Below, in pieces: positions 1-10,755 of a stretch of DNA of 24,537 nucleotides; within the stretch, counting starts at the first letter, position 1, and every line of letters starts with the position of its first letter. A program made the position numbers and the translations under genes. The notes beneath the pieces are model-generated. The model did not search any database. It was not told where the DNA came from and was given only the letters and a program-made list of their open reading frames with translations. Origin of the DNA: Agrocybe praecox (lineage: Eukaryota > Basidiomycota > Agaricomycetes > Agaricales > Agrocybaceae); NCBI GenBank assembly GCA_964017145.1, contig CAXHKQ010000104.1, positions 1-24,537 on the forward strand, given 5' to 3'.

Positions 1-1272
1 GGTTTGCGTGCTAAATTCGTCTGGCTGCCGCTTCGACCGCGAAATGTGAATTCGCCAAAGTCGTCGTCGTCACACGTCGACTTGCATTTTTTCTCTAGCA
101 CTCATTCGAGTATATCCACGGGACTCCGATGATTGCACTGCACTGAGCTCGAGCTCAGCGCACAAAAACCCGAACATATCTAGCCTTCAAGTTCATCTGC
201 GCGAGTTCGGCTGCACTCTGCACCAGACCCTGCCTGATGGCCAACTTGCACTTTTCCCAGACACACAGACACACGACACACGACACGACACGACGTGCAC
301 GACGACGAAAACTCATCACGCGATAATTTGCCGCCGTGACGCCGTGTTCCAACTGCTCGCCGGCAAGTCGGCAAGTCGGCAATTCGCAGTCGCTCCGGTG
401 CACTCGCTCGCTCTGCGCGAGTTCGCCAGCCAAGACGAATTAGCGTAACAGCAAATATTCGCGTCCTCAGCGCGCTAGCGGTGGCGGCAATCGACTCTCT
501 GGTATTGGCCACGTTTTCTGCACGCTTCTGATGCAGCGACAGCAGGCGTCGCCTACGATCCATCAGTTGGCTAGACTGCGACGTTTTGCAAATGTTCAAC
601 TAGTTATATTTGGGAGAAGAATCCATTTTTGTGAGTATACCAAACAAGCGAATTTTCGACATTTAATGTAGATGGAAGCGTTGGTTCACATATCTTCGAA
701 AGAACGTAAAAACTGAATGTGAATTGTTAGAATTTTACTTCAGTTCGCTCGTCAACTAAACAAAAACTAAATATTTTCGGAAAAAAACAGAAGCTCAAAA
801 TGTCTGATGATACCCTGAAGATATGAACAAATATTTGTTAGTATAACAGTCGTAATGATGCGAAGGAAATGATACTTCGAGATTTGTTCAGGGCTGATAG
901 AACCAATAAAATTAATTGTTTCGATTGATTTTTACAATAGATGAAATATGTCTCTATTACTGCAATTAGAAGTTGAATCAAAAGTCATCTGAGTCGACAT
1001 AGATGCATACAATGAGGCATACAAGAGGCATACGAAGCATACAAAATGCAACAGTAGGTTGAAGGATTACTTCTGTATATTGGGACTTCTTCATCGAGAT
1101 TGTACTTCATCTTTCGCGTTAAATTAGGCCTCAAGACTACTATCTACTTTTAAATTCAAAAAGTTGCACTACGCTTAGAGATTCCATTCGAAAAAGAAAG
1201 TCGAAATTGTGAAAAAGATGATATTGCAGATATTAGCCGGGGCATTTATTCGAAGGTGACTTTATGTTGACA
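1..1272. other. Non-coding stretch
   Basis: I see no supportable gene here. Bases 1-600 are GC-rich with many CACA/CGAC runs, and the open frames in it are low-complexity Arg/Cys/His-rich translations typical of non-coding DNA. A perfect 16-bp palindrome (CTGAGCTCGAGCTCAG) lies at 143-158. Bases 600-1272 are AT-rich and unremarkable apart from four GCATAC units within 1005-1042. Confidence 0.6.
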
Positions 1273-1434
1273 TACAGGGTGACCAGAAATAACCCGGACA
1301 AACGTTTTGTAGCGTAACACCTTGAATAGAACGAATAATAACAAAATTTAAAATGATAAATGACTTTTCAAATATCTAGTCGGCTCCTCGACTTCCTCGA
1401 GTGACAATGTACAGCCCTAAACGCTCCGTGAAAA

Positions 1435-1960
1435 TTAGTGCGAAATGTCGCACCTATTTTTACTATAAACGACCCACTCCAGTCGCAACGATTGGTTCAA
1501 GGCCTCCAATTTTTTGCGAGACTTTGAACACGCCCTCGACCGTCGAATCGAACACACACTGTAATCAATCAGCTTCAGATCGGCCGAGTAGGGCGCCATT
1601 CTGCAGACGACATAAAATCGAGAAAGCCGTATCTTTTTCACGCCTTATTTAATTGGGCCTCGTGGGCAGGCGCTGAGCCCTGTTAGAATGTCTTAAGTGC
1701 GTCCCCAAAGTCACTGGTGTGTCCACGGAAGCTTGATGCTCTGGAAAAGGTCTGGTCGATAATTCTTGGCTTAATTCGAGACCCTTTTCAATGAAAAAAA
1801 GGCATTTTTTGTCGTTGGCGCAAATTCCAGCCCTAACTGTGAAGGACCGCGGGTTTAGACGAATTTCGATGACTGGAGAGTTGCTGGGACGTCCAGTGCA
1901 CATGTTTCGGTCGTTTTGATGATTGTGCCCTTGTTCATCATTGAGCATTTTCTCGTCATT
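1435..1960 (-). pseudogene. Broken mariner transposase, catalytic domain remnant
   Basis: Translated on the minus strand, two frames together give the mariner catalytic domain in order. FNDEK (first Asp codon 1955-1957) is followed by a QGHNHQNDR stretch, then the block FTVRAGICANDKK..LFFIEKG, which resembles the conserved VMVWGGI..GKTPLVFIEKG region. Next comes QGSAPAHEAQ at 1653-1682, and then MAPYSADLKLIDYSV with the third Asp at 1564-1566. The second catalytic Asp, normally in QDSAPAH, reads Gly (codon 1677-1679). The reading frame also shifts between these blocks and the N-terminal helix-turn-helix part is not recognisable. The second-to-third acidic position spacing is about 37 residues, which would suit the DD37D (maT-like) group; that subgroup call is inference. 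The product cannot be active. Confidence 0.85.
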
Positions 1961-2172
1961 GAATGAAATACACTAATATTTCGGAGCAGCGGCCAAACAT
2001 TTCATTCGTATTTGGTTTAGGCCTCACTCGCTTGTTTTCAAAGGTGAGGCGCTGAAATGTATGTGGCTTGTATGCCTTGATTATATGTTCAAAAATTTCG
2101 CCCCGATTCTCGATTCCTTCCGATCTCACGATCTCAATTTTTCACTGAAATACACTAAAACAGTTCCATTTT

Positions 2173-2542
2173 GGGGGGCATGGGGTTAGGGAACAGGGTA
2201 GAGTCTGATCGTTCTAAGCCTTATTCAGTAGATTAAGCTTAGTTCCAGCCTTGCAACTGTCTCCCGAAACTCAAGTAGAAGTCCAGCCTCCGCGTGGCGC
2301 CCCCTGGAAACGGGTTAGGTTCTCGTTTGAACCTAGCTTGGCTAATGGACTATGCGAACCGGTCGGGACCAGTGGTAGAAGGGCTACCTAGGTGTAAAAA
2401 GGCCAACCACCTTGTGCACCGAAATATGTGGGTTGCGAACGACACGAACCTCACCACGAGATGACTCGACACCGGGTCCGTTGGAGGAAGTTTGTGTTCG
2501 CGCTATGTGCCACTTTGGCATACGCGTCGTAAGTAAGTAAGT
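2173..2542 (+). mobile_element. Short retrotransposon (truncated LINE or SINE) nested in the mariner
   Basis: A 370-bp insertion is bounded by an 11-bp direct repeat, AGTTCCATTTT (2162-2172 and 2543-2553). It ends in a (TAAG)n-type tail at about 2528-2542. Target duplication plus a simple-repeat tail on one side means target-primed reverse transcription, with the element oriented on the plus strand. A 7-bp stem with a 6-base loop (TAGGTTC 2316-2322, GAACCTA 2329-2335) lies inside, of the kind some LINE 3' UTRs use for recognition. I see no tRNA-like A and B boxes, so a 5'-truncated LINE 3' end is more likely than a tRNA SINE. The family is not identified. Confidence 0.75.
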
Positions 2543-2850
2543 AGTTCCATTTTAGCACTTATTTTTTCGCCATCGTCCCAAACGATGAAGGACCGCTTCT
2601 AACTGGATTTTGACGAAATGTCAAATACATACAATCTTAGAAAATATAAAAATGGCAAAAGAAAATGTGCTGCGACAAGTAACCACCATGACAGGCAGTC
2701 CCAAATGTTGTCCGGGTTATTTCTGGTCACCCTGTATAATCTGTATAGTTGTCCTAAATTTCGTTACATATTGTCAAAACATAACGCTGCAAAAGATCCC
2801 CGTCTACTACTGCATGCGTGCTATGTGTGTGAGTTTCTGTTGAGTGCATC

Positions 2851-2853
<3 letters not shown>

Positions 2854-2889
<36 letters not shown>
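2854..2889. repeat. (TG)n microsatellite
   Basis: About 18 uninterrupted TG units. Such tracts recur throughout the window. Confidence 0.95.
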
Positions 2890-2890
<1 letters not shown>

Positions 2891-3099
2891 CTCTTATAAT
2901 AACGCAATTATCACACACGTACGCACTGCGCACCATCCAGCAGCTCCGCAATTCCAATCGGCGCAACACGGCGCACGCTCGTTCACGCCATGGCAGAAAT
3001 GAAACCATAATATTCCCTCTCGGCTCGGCTCGGCGGATAGAGAGCCTGACGACGGCGACGACGTTGCTCGCTATACACGATTACTGCATCGCACCGGGT

Positions 3100-3124
3100 A
3101 TGGTGGTGGTGGTGGTGGTGGTGG
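3100..3124. repeat. (TGG)n microsatellite
   Basis: About eight consecutive TGG units. Confidence 0.9.
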
Positions 3125-3196
3125 CGTGGTGACCTTTTGCGACCTTGATCTTGGTCGCGTGTGCGGAGAGGTGCGAGACGGTGTGCCGTACCGTGA

Positions 3197-3219
3197 GGCC
3201 TGCCTGCCTGCCTGCCTGC
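3197..3219. repeat. (TGCC)n microsatellite
   Basis: Five to six consecutive TGCC units. Confidence 0.85.
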
Positions 3220-3640
3220 TGATGATGTGGAACCCAGCAATGCACTACCAGGCATTATTGCCGCAGACCAACAGCAGCTGCGCCTGAGACGGCAGCAGCA
3301 TAACGTGCATTATTTTTTGCAGCATGTCTGTGTGTTTTCCGTGCAGTTTGTCGTAATCATATGAAGTGCACACGCTCGGCGGCGCGGATCTCGCAGCCGC
3401 CGAGTGCATCAGAATGTTATTACACGAAGCACGTGCGCGCGCTCGCGAGCTCAGGAAGCGTCACGCGAATCATAATATACGCCGGCTCGTGGGCAGACTG
3501 GTTTAAAACATTTTATCGAAAAGTATTGATGCGGAAAAAATATATCACAAAATACGTCAGCCAATTATTTTGGATACAACCTTCTTTATGCTCGTGTTCT
3601 ACTAATAAGAAGCATGTAATTGAATCGTCCACACGCAAGT

Positions 3641-4380
3641 GAATCTTTAAACAGCGTTCAAAATAACGGATACAGTATTATTTCGAATACAACATAAACA
3701 AATTGAATACGAAAGTATTTCACATGTTTATTACTTAATATCATATCCAGGCAGTATTCGGAAAGTAAAGGGTGTTTTTTTAGACGTGTGGCTTTCGAAA
3801 AGAAATAAAGCGCATATACTACCCCAACACACCTAAGTTGGGACACTTGTATTCCAAGGGTTCCAGGGGTTTTAAATGATAAAGTGTATAGCAAAATCAA
3901 TCGCATGGGACTGACATTTCTTACCGGCTTAGGGAGATTTCCGGCTTTGTGAGATTCGACTGTAATTTGATTTGATGACCAACAATATATTTTAATTAAT
4001 AAAGGTAAGGACGTGACAATATGGCCGAATGGGGCTTATCTTCGTAGAAAATGGTCTTGACCCCGCCAGAAATAGTCCAGCTGTGTTAAATCGCACGATA
4101 CTGAATTCCATGCCACTTGCCCACGACACGTAATAATGCGCATAATTGTATTTGATAACGTTGGCAAGATTTGCAAATAATAATGAAATTGCAAGCCAAA
4201 CATAAATTAAGTGAAAGGTGTCAAAAAGATCAATTCCGAAAAAATTACAAGATTGAAAACCACACGACCAAAATAATCGTGTATTCTGGGATTAAAATAC
4301 AAATAACTTTCATGAGCCAAGTATTTCGATCGAAAAAAAAACAATTGAGACGTTTCTCCAAATGAATAAAATATCCGGAA
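3641..4380. other. AT-rich non-coding stretch with a possible transposon end
   Basis: No gene is supported. At about 3766-3805 the sequence starting AAAGGGTGTTTTTTTAGA, followed by a GGCTTTCGAAAAGAAATAAA stretch, resembles the terminus of a family of insect Tc1/mariner-like elements. I find no inverted partner (AAACACCCTT) nearby, so it would be a one-ended remnant at best. Confidence 0.4.
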
Positions 4381-6900
4381 TTCTAAGCTAGCCTGGAAGT
4401 GGTTTATATGTTTGTGTGCTGCATTGGCTCGGCCCGGCTTGATGATTCTCTCGTACGTTCCGCGTAAACGAAATCGAAATTACGTGCCATCCATCTTGCG
4501 CCGTGGACATGGACACACACACACACTCAAAGTGTAATAATCTGCTCCATACTCCGCATCGTCCGCATCCTCCGTCTCTGCTCGCTCGGTGTGGGAATGG
4601 ACATGGAAATAAATTGTCAACAGACAACCGATAATTACGTGGTTCGGGCTTTGTCGTCGTCGTTCCGAGAACCGCGCGGAAAGTTCGTCACGTTTTTTGT
4701 GTGTGCACCGTATGCGCGCCGTGCGACGTGTGTGAGCTGGTTGTTCTTAACACGTCCCGATCCAGAACAATTTCATAGTGTTGACCTTCTTTTGTGATTG
4801 ATGGCAGTTTTTCGTTGTATTCATGTAATTACTAGAATGGGTAAAAATTTAATTCACTTGGACGTTTAGCTAATTCATATAATGTACGGCTCTGGTGGAA
4901 TTATATGCTTTTGGGCAAACGGTTGAACATTTATTCGAGCAGATTACGAACCAAGTCAAATGAGTTAACGATTCTCTAATTTGAAATAATAGAATGTTGT
5001 TCAATTTCATGCGTCGAGCGGTACGCTATGTGTTAAGCTCCAGCCTCACGACGTCGAATTAAACTATCATTACCACCTCGAGCGCTGCGACTCATCCACC
5101 AATCCGGCCCGGACCCGAGTAGATATTTAGACACATTTTCGAAGATACTTTGTCAAGCTGGTGAAGTTTTTTTATTTCGTTCTGCTTCTCGTCGTTTATG
5201 CTTCAGCAACATACCATACGAAATAAAAACCTAATACGCCCCATTCCAGACGGACGAAGCCGAGGCGAAGCTGACTCGAATCCGCCTGATGGAGTCGCCT
5301 ATGCATGCGTATGCATGTTACCTGCTGGCGACGCCTCATTCGTCTCCAATGCGTTTCTGCGTTCTTGTGTGTCTCTCTGTCTCTGGGGTCGACATCGCGG
5401 TCTGTGTCGTTGCGTTGCAACGAAATGATTATATGGTCCGAGCACAGGCGCGGAATCCATTTAATTTGTATAATGGCATGCCAAGTTCGGTGGAACGAGA
5501 CATGTCGGTCTTTCTGCTGCAAACGAACATTTTCAAACGGGCGAATACGTGTGTCATCTTGACATTGGACGCAGTAGAGGTGCATGGTTTGAATTTAACG
5601 GCCGAGGACATGACACTGATATACTGCAGTATAGTGGTAATATATTACATAGTGGCTCTGTCTGACTGTGATAACTAGTGGTGCGTTAAATTTGTGCGCA
5701 CTTGGGCGCTGCAACCTAGACACCGTTTATATGCAATCCGAATTGATCGTTTCATACACGACGTGTGTTTGTGTGTCAAATTGGCCGCCGAGGCAGCCGA
5801 GCGCGAGGGTCGCTAGTCCGATGCACGAAGGTGTGTATGCGTATATTATTTATTTGTGATTAATCGACATTGTATTAACATTATTGCATTTTTCGCATCT
5901 AAAGGACAGCAATAAATAATACACAATAATATCAGCAATTGGCCGCATTGTTGCACGCCATCATCGCCGCATATTTCGCACGATACTGCACACATTAATT
6001 TCAGTATGATTATTGCGCACATTACATGTATGCTCTCTGCGTCTAACGCGCTAAACGTTTCTCGCGATCGGAGCCGGCGCTTATCGTAGGCAGCTCATCA
6101 TAATATAATATCACGAACGCATATGTGTGCGCATATGTCCGAGTTCTCGCCTTGACTCAGCGCGCGCGGAACAGGTGGATTTTGTGCAGAGCATACATAT
6201 GTGCAGCATCGACGAACATTATGATTCACGATGCCGTGCACGTCGTCTGTCTGGTTCAGGCGAGCACTAGATCGCCGAACACGTGTGTGTGTGCGAATAA
6301 TGCCGTGTGCCATGCATGTGAGCGCGCTTTAAATTGTTTTTATAGCATAAAGCTGAAATTACCTGATGGCTGCTGCTCATTCTGCTCATCGGCATGAATC
6401 GGCATGCCGAGGAGGCGAGGAGGATCGCCGTGTCAGCCATTCATTCGGACATTCGGAAGCGTCGTCGACGCATCGTAGTCTTATGTTATGCACATGCGCG
6501 CGCGGTGCGGAACAGATCGTGCTTTGTCATGCCCCAATATGCGCTTGCGTCTGCTGCATTATGCAGCACGCTCACACGCACGCACACTCGGAGCAAATGT
6601 ATGATTTTACGCCGTTTATCGTCTTCGGTGTGTGTGTGTGTGTGCGAAAGCAGAACCGTGCGCACATACCTGTCGGGTGAGTGTGTGTGTGTGTGTGAGT
6701 GTATGTGTGCGTGTGTGCATAATGTTGGCAATAAGAAGCACCCGGGTCGTCACACCGAATATTTGATTGCTCATTTGAAAATCACTCGCTATAATCCAAC
6801 TGAAAATCCCATACCTACCTACAATGTATCCGTAGGAGTCACATCTCTCCAGCATAGACTGAACAAATATTATTATTACCAGCGACAGCACCATTATTGA
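4381..6900. other. Non-coding stretch, mixed GC-rich and AT-rich
   Basis: No gene is supported. It holds CA/TG tracts at 4511-4527, 6628-6644 and 6679-6719. The many overlapping 60-170-codon open frames on both strands have repeat-driven compositions (poly-Cys/Val, poly-Thr/His) and no domain I recognise. ATTATTGC motifs occur at 5880 and 6009. Confidence 0.55.
6628..6719. repeat. Two adjacent (TG)n tracts
   Basis: Tracts at 6628-6644 and, interrupted, at 6679-6719, separated by about 35 bases of unique sequence. Confidence 0.9.
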
Positions 6901-8853
6901 TATTTGAGAGCTTTATACAGGTTTGGGTGTCTCCATATCATTTGACACAATTTAAATTGCTGTTTGTGCGCTACTCCAGCACAATGTTATATTGCAATAC
7001 ACAATTACCATTAGCGATAGTTTAAGATTGGGAGCTGGTTAACCAGTTAGTTTATTGGTTTAACTTGAACAGTTAAACCGTTTAAGATACCATGCTCTCT
7101 TGATCTTGAACATACAACTATCATCCAAACGATTGAGAATTAGTTGCAAGCACACTGCACTGTTGAAAATGTCGATGTTTGTATCGAAAAAAGTCAATTG
7201 ACGATAGAAAGAAAATACATTTTGAGTACTTTAACTTGAAAAATTACAAATTTCGCCAACACATCCGATAACATTGATAATTATTCAAGTGGATAATCGA
7301 CAAAGATGTATTATTGATGGGATTGGAAGAAAGAATTGGACAATTCGAACCACAATTTTACCAAAAACAGCATAATTGTGCTCGAAATAAAAATAAAACA
7401 CTATTTTCAAACAATATTTTCAATAACACGATTTCTTAGCTCAGGTAATGGCTAAAATTCCTCCCGCTGTACTCGTGAGACCTGGCGCCCTCCGATTTAC
7501 ATTCATTTCCATCGATGGGACACATACTTCCAAGCCTACACTTCGAAACATTCGAGAAAAAGAAAAATGGGTCGATGGATGGTTTTTATCGCTGGAGTGG
7601 AAGGACTCTAGTGTGAGATACACAAATTCACAGAATTCAAGGGTACATGTACAGCTAATGATAATGATGGACAAAAGTTCGATCAAGATATCTACCACAG
7701 TTTTCTTGTAACAGCCATTTGAATATAACGAAATAATCCCAATATTAATCTATTGCCATTGCTAATGCTGAGCTATGAGCATAAAAGGAGTATTGCATTC
7801 AATGTGCGTTGAATCGAAGTGAATCATTATTATTGCACACATTATCAACATTTATCAATATAATTTATACACCTTGCCTGCAACATTGCAAAGCATAAAT
7901 TCAAGAGACCCCTCTCTCTTTAGCAACGACTCCAAAAAATCATTATTATCACCAGCGACACTCGACGATAATTACATGCGGACGATGTGTCGTCACGACA
8001 GCTCACCTCCTCGGCGGTGGTGGCACCGCCCACCGCATAAACCAACCGCATCAAACGCAGCGCAGCGGCCTGACCAAAAACCGCGACCGCGTTCCCAGAA
8101 CGCACCTTTCCGCATACACACACACACACACGCACATACGCTCACTGGCCAGATGCTCGTCGAGATGACCGCACGATGACCACGACGAACGTCATCGTGA
8201 GTGGAGTGAGTGACAGTGTGCGCCACACGAGAGCCAAGAGTGTCGTCCGTATTGTGGCCGTCCATTCGTAATAACGGGCGGTGACGGTTCGACGATGTAT
8301 AGAGAAAACCGCACGAACCGCGCCCGAACGTCGCACGACGATGACGTTGACCATATCGCCATTCTCTTCCACCTGAGGTATATAATTATAATGCTGGCTG
8401 GCGTTTAAAGTAAAGCTCACCACATCACATCGCATCGCGCTGCTTGTGCTGCCTGTTGGGCCATGTGATGTCGTTTCTGTAGAACGTGAGGTTTTCGGTT
8501 CGAACGTTTTTCACACACAAACACAGAACAATACCAGGTGAATGAATTTGTGATCGTTGTGTATTCTCAGGGTAGAAAGTAAAGTCAATTTATCAGGCTA
8601 TGTTTCTGCTGAACATTGTTGTCATGTGAAATTCAATGCACGGAGCTATTTACAAAAGACGAGGGCATGTTATTTCGACGTTTAAAAAAGTCTGAGGTAA
8701 TTCTTGCTCTCCTCTCTATTTTAGCTAGAACTGTACAATTTGGTATAAATTAAATCAAAAGAAAGGAAGAAATTATAACATGGTCTCTATAATTCAAATC
8801 ATCTAGTGCGCTAGTTTGAAATTATCTTCATGATTTGATGGATTCTCATATTC
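6901..8853. other. Non-coding stretch
   Basis: No gene is supported. Bases 6901-7440 are AT-rich with a cluster of short inverted repeats (CTGGTTAACCAG at 7035-7046; GGTTTAAC at 7057-7064 facing GTTAAACC at 7072-7079). A pair of overlapping open frames on opposite strands at 7441-7711 (85-87 codons) has fairly even amino-acid composition but no recognised domain or splice context. Bases 7900-8470 are GC-rich and include an AC tract at 8115-8136. Confidence 0.5.
8115..8136. repeat. (AC)n microsatellite
   Basis: A short, nearly uninterrupted AC tract. Confidence 0.85.
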
Positions 8854-8981
8854 CCCTTGATTACGAGAACTGTCAAGCAACATAAGCAAAAAAATATTAA
8901 CATGCTTACCCATATGAGTAACACACATGCACATCGTTATAACGATGATATAATTGTTTGACAGTTCTCTTAATCGAAGGG
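8854..8981. repeat. Short MITE-like inverted repeat
   Basis: Imperfect inverted arms of about 27 bp (8854-8880, containing GAGAACTGTCAAGCAA; 8954-8981, containing TTGTTTGACAGTTCTC) enclose about 73 bases. The spacer has a perfect 16-bp palindrome, CATCGTTATAACGATG (8932-8947), and an imperfect palindrome around CCATATGAGT. The layout suits a very small non-autonomous DNA transposon or a hairpin. I could not confirm a target-site duplication. Confidence 0.5.
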
Positions 8982-9985
8982 ATTATCAAAAAAAATAAAA
9001 ATTAACCGGTAAATTCCGCACTCTACATGGAAAACGTTTTTTGTTCACTTTATCATTTAAATTCAAGCCAGTTCGAAACAGGCTGGAAATGAAAAAAAAT
9101 GTTAACGCGAAGTGAAATGCGATAGAATTGTTCCAGAGGGTCGTTTGGTAGACAATGAATGTTTTTCATCGATTACGGAAATAATTAATAATTAGTTCGA
9201 ATCGCATTCGACACTAATCTTACTTTTTGTCAGTTGAGAAACGATTACCGCAAATCACATATTCGGGTTGAAATACGTTTAAACTTGTAGCAGATTTAAA
9301 CGGAATAATCTTGGCCAATGTTGGATCTATTGATCGAATTTTCTTCATTAATAAAATGTCTAATCGCCGAAGGAACAGATTCAACATGCATTTCCCTGGT
9401 ACCCGCGATCGCTCGGCTGGCTCAATCCAGCGATAATCGATTACATTATTATGTGTTGGGCGACGAAGGGAGCCGCTCGCTCGCCACACGATCACATATA
9501 TGCCATACGTGTGCGTGCTGCATCAACATCGTCACCGCAAAACCGCCATCGCACCGCCTCTGTCGAACACGATGTGCGTGCGTGCGTGCGTGCGCGTCTG
9601 TCAAGTTTTGCGGTGATAAATGCCGCGTGTCCGGTGCGCCCTTGTCACGCACGCGCCGAAAATGTAGGTAAATACGCAGGCGCACACGATCATTTAGAAT
9701 AAACAATGATACATGGATTTTGAGTCCGTCGAGCTGTCGAGTCGCGGGAACCAATTAACGCATTTGACGCACGCAATAATGTTGCTGTCGATGGTGCGGT
9801 GTAGTTTCGTCGTCGTTGAACATATGGCGAGCAGACGACATGCAGGCGACACGCTTTGATTCGATCGGATCGTTTTATGCTAGATCGAACCCTATTAATT
9901 ATGATGGTTTTGGGAACACATTGAAAATATAGACGTTCATTGAAATCCACACATTGCCAAGCTGTTGCTAGAGCGTTTACACTGC
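8982..9985. other. Non-coding stretch
   Basis: No gene is supported. The first 370 bases are AT-rich. From about 9390 it becomes GC-rich with a (TGCG)n tract at 9573-9596. If the gene at 11111-15190 ends near 9990, this is intergenic DNA downstream of it. Confidence 0.5.
9573..9596. repeat. (TGCG)n microsatellite
   Basis: About five TGCG units in succession. Confidence 0.85.
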
Positions 9986-10007
9986 GTTTAGTTCGATTTT
10001 GAATTCG

Positions 10008-10023
10008 TTTATTCCGTTTTATT
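10008..10023 (-). terminator. Candidate poly(A) signal pair for the disco-like gene
   Basis: Two AATAAA hexamers on the minus strand within 16 bases (10018-10023, 10008-10013), with a TGTGTGG stretch about 55-60 bases further downstream. Other single hexamers lie nearer the stop codon and could be used instead. Confidence 0.3.
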
Positions 10024-10747
10024 CTGCTGTTCATAATAATTGACTACATTTGTGTAGTAGTGATTGCTGATATCGTTGCCGTAGTCTTCTGCTTAGCCTG
10101 CGTTTATGTTGTCGTTGAGCGTAGTACATGGGGAAATGTGGACATTCGGGTGAGGGGCGGAGAGGAAATGTGGACCGTTCGAAATTGTCGTTTTTATTGA
10201 AATGTACAGTTTTACTATCGGTTTATAAATGTTGTGTCAAAGCGAGTGATGATTGATTCGTTGAGACTTGGGACTAAAGTATTTGCTCACTAGTGTTTTA
10301 TCAGCAATTATATGCATTCTATCGTTAATTTCGTATAAATATTTCGTTCGTGTAGGTGCGAGATTTTGTAGTGCATTTCCGCTGGTCTATTCGTCTATTA
10401 ATTTGGCAAATTTTGATTGTTTCATCACGTATAAAGGATCATGTTTCCGGTCCGGTCGCCCAACAATTCCAAATAGTTCAAATCCAGATAGAGTTCGTTT
10501 GGTGTTTTTTGTCTCAGATATATTGTATTTGCATATGTATATTTCGTATTTTGTTCATAGTGAATTTATTGACTACATAATATCCGTTCTATAGAGTGTT
10601 GGGTGTTGAGTGTTCGATCATTCAGTTGCGCCATTTTAATCATAATGAGAGTGATTTCGTGTGTGCGTTTATTTGTTTGTTCGATTCTTTGATACATTGC
10701 TTACTTGAGTGGTAAGTTTAGTTACGCGCCTATAAAAGAGGATATGA

Positions 10748-10755
10748 TATTTACA
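10748..10755 (-). promoter_or_regulatory. Candidate Pumilio response element
   Basis: TGTAAATA on the minus strand matches the UGUAHAUA consensus of Pumilio-family proteins and lies about 360 bases beyond the stop codon, within the probable 3' UTR. A single 8-mer match is weak evidence. Confidence 0.25.

Larger units (their letters stand above)
1273..2736 (-). mobile_element. Degenerate mariner-family DNA transposon with perfect 27-bp TIRs
   Basis: The ends are perfect inverted repeats of 27 bp (1275-1301 and 2708-2734, beginning CAGGGTGACCAGAAATAACC), each flanked by TA (1273-1274 and 2735-2736). TA is the target duplication of the IS630-Tc1-mariner superfamily. The interior carries a decayed transposase on the minus strand (1435-1960). 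Without the nested retrotransposon (2173-2542) and its duplicated target the element is about 1.08 kb. That is shorter than the roughly 1.3 kb typical of complete mariners, so the N-terminal DNA-binding part of the transposase region is probably deleted or eroded. It is non-autonomous now. The perfect TIRs contrast with the badly damaged reading frame. Confidence 0.9.
2737..3640. other. Non-coding stretch with several microsatellites
   Basis: No gene is supported. It holds a (TG)n tract at 2854-2889, a (TGG)n tract at 3100-3124 and a (TGCC)n tract at 3197-3219, set in GC-rich sequence. All open frames across it are translations of these repeats (poly-Cys/Val, poly-Thr/His, poly-His). Confidence 0.6.

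Noticed and set aside
155..599. Two overlapping minus-strand frames of 92 and 139 codons
   Set aside because: Composition is Arg/Ala/Cys-rich with no domain, and neither shows splice sites or a convincing start.
2173..2542. A tRNA-derived SINE
   Set aside because: No A or B box could be found; the tail and target duplication fit a truncated LINE end better.
3197..3219. CRISPR-like short repeats
   Set aside because: The tandem TGCC and TG units have no spacers, and the window is eukaryotic.
6394..6900. A 168-codon plus-strand frame
   Set aside because: Its middle is a translation of TG tracts (Cys-Val repeats) and the ends have no recognisable domain.
7441..7711. Small exon candidate with even amino-acid composition on either strand
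   Set aside because: Both strands are open over the same interval, there is no domain match, and no paired splice signals were found.
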